Shown here: positions 56,407 to 64,000 of the stretch, piece after piece
Position numbering within the stretch: the first letter of the stretch is position 1
Layout: each line of letters begins with the position of its first letter
Source: Pezizomycotina sp. ARF18
Lineage: Eukaryota; Ascomycota
Direction: 5' to 3'
NCBI GenBank assembly: GCA_002224055.1
Contig: AZLU01000011.1
Coordinates: 87,501 to 151,500, forward strand
DNA: 64,000 nt
Position numbers and translations under genes: made by a program
Notes under the pieces: generated by a model
Told to the model about the DNA's origin: nothing
The model's database searches: none
The model's input: the letters and a program-made list of their open reading frames with translations, nothing else

Positions 56407-58931
56407 AAGGGAAAGTGAGTTAAACAGCCGGATAGACCAAAATTATTATGTCAAGCCGCCGCTCAAACGAGAATAGCCATGTCACGCTAATCAACTGTTC
56501 ACCCAGGAACTTCCGCGAGAAAATACTATCTACGCGAGCTGCGGATACATGGATTATGTAACTTGAAATAGTAACTTGGTCGTTGCTACGATAGAAATTA
56601 GAGGCTGGGACGTGCCTGCCTATCTCGATACGAAGCCTATTTCTCGGCGATAGCGGGAATTCTATAAGATTTGCCATCGCCGGCGAGAGGATAAAGACCT
56701 GAGAGCATGCGGTTCCGTCAATATAGACATTTCACGAAAGGGGCGATAAGCGGTAATGATCACCGAAGACCTCTCATAAAACAACAGAGACAGTCGCATT
56801 GAAGCAGCTCCTCGGATTCCCCGTGCGGGATTCAAACCTTTGTTCCTCTACTCGCCGATGATAGTTTGGCAAATGGATAGAAATCCCAACCGCCTTTAAC
56901 TCTGAATTAAAACATGTTTCCAAGACTCAGGCGCAACAAAGTATAGTAATGTCGTTCTTGTCTGCTCCACATCCTTCCAGCACCATGCCTATATCTTTCA
57001 AGGTTATATTCCGCAGAGCGTCGGCGTACGAGTTAACGGATGGTCGTATCAATACATACCATAGCGCACCAAGTTGAAATAAACACGCGATTGGCCAGAA
57101 CCGAAGAAACTATATTCGACAGCGGTCGTTTAAAAATCTTACAGAAAAGTTTCTACAACATCGTCTTCGATTAAGCTCAACGTATAAACTATGCCTACTC
57201 ACCTGGCCTTTTGTGCAACCAAGAGCCAGCCTGTAACTAGGATCTCTATGTCCTCAGATTTCTATCATGATCCCATAATAGTGGGGTAGCTTTGCACAGT
57301 CATCAGCCTTTATTCTCGTCAAATACATACTGCAACTTCAACACACTCAGGTCATTCGTGGATAGCCGATGGTACAAAGCTCACTCCGGGGATAGTTCCA
57401 TTGGTAAATAATGGTGATCCCGGATGCACGATAAGTCGAAGCGGACTTCTCTACTGCTATACGGGATCTACTTTTATGCAAACAAGTTGAGAAGAGAACT
57501 CTACTCCCCTAGCAGCAAAAAAAAATCCTATTCTGAACGTAATCTAATATATAACTAACTGAAAAAAAAAGGAAACCTTTACGTAAAGCAAATGCAATTT
57601 TATAGCAATTCATCGAAGACTTTCTAATTGTCCAGAAAATGAAGAGATATATTAAACATTTTTTTTTTCTGGGCTTCAAAGGAGCACAAACAAAATGTAG
57701 TTCGCCGAGCTCACCCAAAAAGCATTGAGCATAGAGTGACTTTCACGCCTATAATTAGGCTACACTAAGAGCTCGACGTCCGCAAAGCTCCATCATATCA
57801 TAGTGGGAAATGCCCTTGTAGTTCGGTCATGGCATTTACAGACACGCAGGTGAAGTATCTAGTCCAGCGTTCGTCAGATTATAGGGAAACAATATCCTCG
57901 GACGCACGATACTCCAAAGCAAGCGCTTTACAGAACTATGTCGCCCATTGTTAATACTATGGCCCTAGGTGGGTACCGAGTCTGCGCGCGGTATAGAAGA
58001 CATGTGTGTATTTTCTTTGTAATAGTTGATAAATGCACCGGACCTGATCACCAGAATTAGAAGACGGTAATTAGGCATGGTGCTAATTACTGTTAGTAAA
58101 TTATCGCCGAGTAAACGCAACGTAGATGAAATATAGTGGGGGCAAGATTTTTTCTTTCATCCCAACATTAAGAGCCAGAAATTATGGGGGGAAAAGCGAC
58201 ACGATGCAGCTCAATTGCTACAGCTGTCAATTCGATTTCGAGAACATCACCGGAGAAGTACTAAGGAAGGAGATACCAGCCGAGAACGTCTGTTGCACCT
58301 TCAGTTCTATAAACGGCCTCTTAATAAATTAGAATAAATGAAAGTCAACCTATAACGTTGACAACTTTAAACGACCATAATCTAAAAATTACATCGAATT
58401 GGTGCATACTAACTTGCCTAAAGGAAGATAAAAACCTCTCATGTTGAAGTTATATTTAATTGGGGGGGGGGGGGGGAATGGTTATTTCCACCGGTTTGCA
58501 AGGCTTCACGATGCCAAGTTCCTATAAAACCCTCCCTCCATCGTTTATAACTACGAAACCGCGATCCTATACGCAACGGTAAAAGAATATGACAACGATA
58601 AACTGATATCACACGGAACGCTAGCGCGCCTGAATTATAATTAAGATGAATAGTCTCCCAAGCTCGTCGGTCCCTAAACAAGCAAACAAAATTACAATAT
58701 AAACAGCTCCCGGCCAAGGTCAACGTCACGACTCCGCGCTTTGGATCATGTTAAAAGAGACGGAATAAAAAGTTCATCCGCAAGGTATCAATCTAGACGC
58801 GCCAGTTGCCATTGGCCCAATGTCCCGAATGATCAAGAGAATAGACGTAGGCACGTTCTGTATTATAGAATTATAATTTACATTGAATCGAAAACTGAAA
58901 TCTTTGGAAGTGGCTTGCTGTGACTTGCGTA
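56376..58931. other. Gene-poor interval with A27 and G15 tracts
   Basis: Begins with 27 A (56376-56402) and contains 15 G at 58462-58476. Minus strand at about 56825-56840 (GGTTTGAATCCCG) and plus strand at 57390-57415 (GATAGTTCCATTGG) resemble tRNA arms, but neither has the rest of a cloverleaf. No gene supported. Confidence 0.35.
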
Positions 58932-58965
58932 CCCCCCCCCCCCCCCCTTTTTTTTTTTTTTTTTT
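58932..58965 (+). repeat. C16-T18 tract
   Basis: 16 C (58932-58947) followed directly by 18 T (58948-58965). Like the T24-G15 tract at 11548-11586, it is an abrupt junction of two long homopolymers. Confidence 0.85.
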
Positions 58966-59726
58966 CAAAAGCTCTGAGGCTAAAAGTCCCCTATGTGCTG
59001 TGTGATCGACTCGGAGGCGAAAACGGTTCACTTTGTGCAACCAAGCATTATAACCATCACGTTTACACGTTCTCACAGATGCACGAAGACCGTCTGAGCG
59101 AGAGCGAAGATGTATATCACCGGGCATACCTGCAGCCCCCTGAAATGAATTCTCGCTTTTTGTAGGCTTGGTGTTGCACGGCGGTGTCCATCATTGACGG
59201 AAACAACCCAAAGCACGAAGAAGATCTCGATGAGGATAAGCCGTGAACTCCCAAGCTTGATCCCTGCTACCATCTCCCGCTAGAAGCTCCCATTGGGCAA
59301 AGTAGCGACGCGATATACGATCCCAAAGCCAACAGCATCGTGCAGCTTGTTACTACTCTAGGAGACGTATCTGCAGGTTTTAGATGAGGAACAGGCCTAT
59401 AATGCCAAGTATGGCAGCATTGGATCTTGTCTTTAGCTATCTAAGTATTCAACCTGTGAAGTACTAGCAAAAAGCTGGAGAATGTACATCAGGAACCGTC
59501 CCCAACGAATAGGATGAGCTCGTCAATTCTGCTGCAGGCTGATGATCTGCTGCAGCTTGCAGGTCGATAAGGGACCTGCGTGGGGCGGCTTGACAATATA
59601 GATATGTGGCTGGTGAGTGAGGCTTGCATGGCAAAAACAGTGAAAACAGCCACCGCATTTTATTAAGGGGGAGGTTGGTTTCTGTTGGCAACGAGGAAAA
59701 TAACTCGTCGCACCAAAAGCAATTGC

Positions 59727-59766
<40 letters not shown>

Positions 59767-60168
59767 AGTGCACACAAATTCGGAAGCAGGCATCCTATGT
59801 ATATTATTATTATATTTTGCCCCCTTTCAGTTCCTTTTTTCGCATCTCACTCAATCCTCCGACAAATTTCCATCCTTCGACCATCATCGTGCAAAAGACA
59901 GCGCACAAGGGCTTATAACCAGCCCTGTCATTTTAGTTCACAATACAAGGTAACGTACATCCCCCTTCTTTATATCTTTCTCTTTGCTGTTGTTGTTGTT
60001 GTTGTCTTTCGTTCTCTTTTCATTCTTTCTTTCATTTCCTTTCCTTCCTGTAGTTCTTAAATAGTCGTCGAGTTCTTGTCCCTTTTTCCCTTTGTTTCCT
60101 ATTCCGCTTTCAGTTGTTGCTCTCGTGATTCTCCATCCCGGTAAAAAAATTTTTTTTTGCGACGACGA
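58966..60168. other. Coding-like remnants, then A36 tract and promoter region
   Basis: Between 59075 and 59390 several frames read protein-like (MHEDRLSESEDVYHRAYLQP; SIIDGNNPKHEEDLDEDKP; PKLDPCYHLPLEAPIGQSSD), perhaps a decayed gene, but I cannot define it. An A36 tract lies at 59729-59764. The 59770-60168 stretch is a pyrimidine-rich leader of the next gene. Confidence 0.3.
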
Positions 60169-62363
60169 TGACGACTCAGGGAAGCATCCTCCTTACGACC
60201 TCCCAAGTGCCTAGACTGCCATCGCGCTGGTCAGAAGGTAAGAGCCTTTCTTTCCATTGGCATTGCTTCTCTTCGAGGAATGTTGGATGCCAGGTAAGCT
60301 AACAGAAGGATCTTTGGTTCCTAGAGTTGCATTCCGATCGACCGTGCCTGGCCAGGAGTTCGCTGCGACCGTTGCGTGACGAACGGCCTCCCGTGTTCCG
60401 AACCCGTCTACTCCCGCGCGAGCAACGCGCAGCACCGAGAGCTCACCTCCCAGGGCAGCGGCGGCCTCTCCCGTGGCGGCGTCAAGCGCGGAAGCAGTTC
60501 CACCACATCCGCGAAACCAGCCGCAGCACGATGCCGTTTCGCAGCAGGTCCACGACGATGACGACGACTGGCGGCCTTCGTCGCAGAATAATCCCGCACT
60601 CAAACCTCGCGGTGATGCGGGTTACAGCAGTCCCGGCCGGCAACCCGTCGTACAGTTTCAGCCACAGCACGGCAACGGCAACCACCACCCGCACAAGAAT
60701 CTGAGCATGGACGATATCTCGATCTCCGACGACTCCCGCGCCGGCGTCAACGAGGAGAGCAGCGGAAACGAGCACCGCGGTCACCGCGACGGCCACAAGC
60801 GTCGCGAGAAGCGGAAGCACAAGAAGCGAGGAAGCAGCGTGGACGATTTCAGGATGTCCGGACAGAGCAGCAACCGCGACTCGTGGGGCAAAATCCCCGG
60901 GGTAGCTATCAGGGTACTCCTGGTGGTAGTCAGGGGACCACTCCGACGCAGCGGCCGCCGCAGAACGTGACGTTCGATACGACGCCGACGCAGGGTTCGC
61001 CGCAGCAGACAATTACGCGTGGGTCTGGAAGTAAGCGCGCGCGGGAGATGCAGGCTGAAATGCAGGCACAGCAAGCTCGGCAGGCTCAGCCGACCGCGAG
61101 GGCTTCGCAGGACGTGAGCAGGCCGGCGCCGGTGGATACGTAAGTTCTAGACCAGCCCTTTTCTTTTCTTTTTTTTTTTTTTTTTTTCTCTTCCTCTTCA
61201 ATTGCTAATGGATTTCTTTGTACAGCTCCCCGGACAAATCCTCCCGCCGCGTCTCTGCGCCTCCGTCTTCCTACAAAGACCCCGAGGACCACGGCCACCC
61301 AGACCACGCCGATAACAACCCTTCCCAAAGCACTCCCCCCACATCCACTGGCAAGAGCGGCCTCCGCGCCCGCCTCCTCCCCTGGATGAACAAATCTTCC
61401 CACTCATCACCAGAAACAACACCTCCAAAGACCAAAAGCATATTCACCATCATGATCCTAACAATCCTCGTCCACAGCAGTCGCAACCGCAACCAAACAG
61501 CCCGAATATTACGCAAGCCCTACCGTCGCTCGGACCACCGCAAAATATAGCAAGCGAACAGTCGTCGCTAAGATCGCAACCGCTTACTCAACCACAACAA
61601 CCAGCGCAGCCGCCGCAAGTAACACGCCGAAGTTCGCAAGTGCAAGCGTCGCCCGTCATGCAGCCGCTAAACAGTAACCCGCACAACCCGCGAAATGCGT
61701 CGCAGCAGGTAGTCCAGCCCATGTCATCTCAGGGATCAATGTTCAACGGGCAAATACCCGCAGGAATGGCACCGATCCACTTCGCAACCGTAACCGGAGA
61801 CGTAAACATGCTATACACTCCTCCAGCTGGGCGCAGATATCCACGCTACTACAGCGGCGGGATTAACGTGTCTCCACCTCGCCGTCGCGCATCGTCTACC
61901 GTCGATCGTCCAAGCACTCCTCGACCGACACGCGGACCCCAACCGCCGCGCGCCGGACGGCATGACACCTTTACTCCTCGCTATATCACCGCAGGGAGGC
62001 TCTGGAATAGGCGACATGGAAGCGCGAAAGACAGTGATTCGATTACTCGGTTCGCGAGGCGCGGATCCGAACGTACGCGAACCGGGCACCGGTAGGACGG
62101 CGTTGCACGTCGCGGTGGAGGGTAGGGAAGCGGGTATAGTAGAGGCGTTGTTGGGACTGCGGCCGGATGTCGACGCCACGGACGGGAAGGGAATGAGCGC
62201 TTTACACGAGGCTGTCACTAGGGGTGACGTCGAGATGGTTAAGGTGCTCGCCGCCGCCGGGGGCGCGAATCTGAACGCGTTGGTGGGGAGACCGGGGCAG
62301 GTGCCGCAGGGGCAGATGGGGCAGGGACACCAGGAGGAGGTTACGGATGATGAGATGTTCTAA
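60169..62363 (+). CDS. Zn2Cys6-like N-terminus plus C-terminal ankyrin repeats
   Basis: Exon 1 ends PPKCLDCHRAGQK; after an 87-nt intron (60238-60324) comes SCIPIDRAWPGVRCDRCVTN, then GLPCSEP. The six cysteines are spaced C-x2-C-x7-C-x11-C-x2-C-x6-C, close to the fungal Zn(II)2Cys6 DNA-binding cluster but one residue longer in the first loop. A long polar linker follows (KRREKRKHKKRGSSVDDFRM, Gln/Pro/Ser-rich), with an intron at 61140-61225. Ankyrin repeats lie near 61765-62300: GMAPIHFATVTGDVNML, LLQLGADIHATTAAGLTCLH, LAVAHRLPSIVQALLDRHAD, RTALHVAVEGREAGIVEALL and KGMSALHEAVTRGDVEMVKV. The end is GHQEEVTDDEMF at 62363. About 650 residues. Several single-base frame changes are needed (near the start, 60490-60560, 60900, 61430 and 61815). 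Probably a nuclear protein; start uncertain. Confidence 0.62.
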
Positions 62364-62938
62364 AGGTCATTTGAGGACGTAAATGGGGGACTTGTTCTTT
62401 TGGATGGTGGTCATAATGATGATATTTTGTTTTCGCAGAATTGATTTCTTGCTACGTTTTCTTTTTAATGTTTGCTTGATATCGTTACATTATATATGGT
62501 CATGTATACGGTGGATTTTTTTCAGTCTCCATGATGTTACGTTGCCAGTTCTCACGCATTTCTTTTTCATGCATTCATTACTCAGAATATCACCATTACA
62601 CTCGCCATTTTCATATTCCTCCTGTAAGATATTTTTGCCAAATCATGTACGTAAGAAAGAAAATAGCAAAAATGATGCAGTTTTAGCGTTTAAATAATAA
62701 TTTCATGACAATAAAATGTTTATCCCTCAACTATTCCAGTCAACCCTCCCAAATCGGAGCCTTTGCCGTATTGTATCGATAGTGAAATTTTCTCCAATTT
62801 TTTTTTTTTTATATATTTTTCCTATCTTAAAAACAAATAATCAAAAATCAAAAACCAGAAAACCAGAAAACCAGAAAACAGAAATCAAAATCAAAAACCA
62901 TGAAAACGAGAAACTGCGCTCCGTTAAGTGTATATTCG
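62364..62938. other. Convergent intergenic stretch
   Basis: Between the ends of a plus and a minus gene. It holds an A-rich run of AACCAGAA repeats (about 62855-62885) and no supported gene. Confidence 0.4.
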
Positions 62939-63391
62939 TCATCCATCCTCGGGATCCGGGTCTACAGCCTCCGGCACGACCCAGACCAGCACATCATCGC
63001 TCCTCGCCATACTCCTATACGGCTCCCACGGATACCTTTGTAGGTCCCTCAACATACCCTTCCGCGGCCGTAATAATTCAACGGCCCTTCCAAACTCCGC
63101 CAACCTATCATCGTAATCGAGCTCCCCTCGATCCCCGCTAAGGCACTCTGCGATAACACGTAGCCAGACGCATGGTTCGCAGTCAGTAGTTTCGCATTCT
63201 TTATAGTAAAACTTACTTTCACCGGAGCTAGATAGCACGTCAGCGTCGATTAAGCGGCCAATGACGCGGGCCTTTTCTATCTTTTCGGCGAGGCAGGTGC
63301 AACGTCGCGAGGGGAGCGTGTAGCTATTTATACGCGGCCGGGAGTTGGGGTCGCCGGCGCAGGTGAAGTAGAGGGCGAAGTAGCGGCACAT
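62939..63391 (-). CDS. Cys-containing hypothetical protein (MCRYFALYFTC type)
   Basis: 150 codons from ATG 63391: MCRYFALYFTCAGDPNSRPR, INSYTLPSRRCTCLAEKIEK, ARVIGRLIDADVLSSSGESK, FYYKECETTDCEPCVWLRVI, then an acidic helical end (LDYDDRLAEFGRAVELLRPR) finishing EAVDPDPEDG. An in-frame extension of 30 codons to 63481 exists. I prefer the inner start because MC.Y....C is a frequent N-terminus of small Pezizomycotina proteins with scattered Cys, often zinc-binding. Cysteines near 2, 11, 31, 33, 66, 71 and 74 could form one or two metal sites. Uninterrupted, with even composition. Function unknown. Confidence 0.55.
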   Translation of the reverse strand: MCRYFALYFTCAGDPNSRPRINSYTLPSRRCTCLAEKIEKARVIGRLIDADVLSSSGESKFYYKECETTDCEPCVWLRVIAECLSGDRGELDYDDRLAEFGRAVELLRPRKGMLRDLQRYPWEPYRSMARSDDVLVWVVPEAVDPDPEDG

Positions 63392-64000
63392 TATCACCTG
63401 ATATATCGTTTTTATTTTGCTAGATCTGTTATAGGGGTTGTTATATAAACCGTTCCTAGGAGATTTTGCTTTCCTCTTCAAGTTGTATTTTTTTTTTTAA
63501 GTTGTTGCCGGTAGTTGTTAACCAGGTTGCCTTTTAAAATCAAGATAGTAAGTACATGGTAAATGCAAATGGGTTGTAATAAAGTAAAGCCCGGGCTTCG
63601 AACGCCTCGAGCGCAAGGCACGTTGCGAAAGCTTATAGTCAATTTGTTCGCTGGGGTGCGGTAATTTGTAGGTCCAGCTTTTGAATACTTAAGTTTATAA
63701 ACACGGTGTACCCAAGCTCGCGGCAGGTACGTTGTTTAGGCTTCCAACAAATACCACTGATGTTTTTCATTCTTCTATATAAAAAAATATTTGAAGCTGC
63801 TTCATCAACACCGGGGAAAGAACGACCCAAAAGAAATATGTGAGCGAGTGTGGGGTTAAGCCTCAAGTTGCTCTAGACGTCAACTATTTCAGGTTTACGT
63901 TGAAGTTACCCTGAACTTTCCACCTCTCTCTCCAATGCCTATCTCGAAACAGAGCATCCTAGTCTAATTTGAATGCAAGTACACACTATAATAGTTCTCA
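63392..64000. other. Gene-poor end of window
   Basis: T-rich leader of the minus-strand gene, then about 500 bp with only a weak minus frame (63639-63866). Nothing else supported. Confidence 0.4.

Noticed and set aside
56820-57420. tRNA-like arms at 56825-56840 (minus) and 57390-57415 (plus)
   Set aside because: No matching acceptor stem or second arm in the expected place for either.
59685-59918. Lys-rich frame across the A36 tract
   Set aside because: Poly-Lys is translation of the homopolymer.
1-64000. LTR elements, retrovirus-like, Polinton or other viral fossils
   Set aside because: I saw no long terminal repeats, reverse transcriptase, integrase, capsid or envelope-like motifs.
1-64000. 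CRISPR arrays, operons or bacterial-type signals
   Set aside because: No regularly spaced direct repeats; introns and promoters are eukaryotic.

Overview
The window is nuclear DNA of a filamentous ascomycete (Pezizomycotina). I infer this from short GT-AG introns of about 55-100 nt with CTAAC-like branch points, a Helo-like/NACHT receptor relic, a fungal rhodopsin-domain membrane protein, a Zn2Cys6-like/ankyrin protein and Thr-rich secreted proteins. I cannot name the genus. The region looks accessory: gene-poor, AT-rich between genes, full of 15-36 nt homopolymers, and carrying many reading frames interrupted by single-base frame changes.

Region 1 (0.3-29.7 kb) is the most unusual part. It holds a head-to-tail, plus-strand series of about 18 small genes, mostly 75-175 codons, predicted to be almost entirely alpha-helical, without signal peptides or domains I recognise. 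Several are paralogous on direct reading. The genes at 12.3 and 14.3 kb align without gaps over about 25 residues. The genes at 8.5, 17.8, 19.5 and 23.4 kb, and more weakly 2.7 kb, share a C-terminal pair of helices with a DA[LI]-type core. The genes at 27.9 and 29.0 kb share EMLAL and DDLT blocks. Three consecutive members (17.8, 18.6, 19.5 kb) have a TATA/TTAAG-like box 164-174 bp before the ATG. I read this as a fast-diverging tandem family, possibly undescribed. Its function is unknown. One minus-strand gene of similar character (26.4-27.2 kb) lies inside it.

Region 2 (30.2-32.1 kb) is a decayed NOD-like receptor directly downstream of the array: Helo-like N-terminus, then NACHT with P-loop and Walker B. 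Region 3 (32-37 kb) is gene-poor.

Region 4 (37.3-38.5 kb) is a seven-exon gene for a probably secreted protein built of CHxC units followed by a Gly-Tyr-rich tail. Region 5 (39-44 kb) has a coding-like minus exon and a long, frame-interrupted minus gene with an Arg-rich tail. Region 6 (44-48 kb) is nearly empty.

Region 7 (48.3-50.4 kb) is a secreted Thr/Ser-rich protein gene split by a 674-bp MITE-like element with TA target duplication. A sister copy in opposite orientation lies at 10.6-11.3 kb. Region 8 (51.4-52.2 kb) is a partial tandem repeat studded with GC-rich hairpins. Region 9 (53.5-54.7 kb) is the rhodopsin-domain protein. After 5 kb with little coding come a Zn2Cys6-like plus ankyrin protein (60.2-62.4 kb) and a Cys-containing minus-strand gene (62.9-63.4 kb).

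Many genes need one or more single-base frame changes. This is either real decay or an unpolished long-read assembly. The sequence alone cannot decide, so pseudogene calls are provisional. I found no retrovirus-like, LTR, Polinton or other viral fossil.
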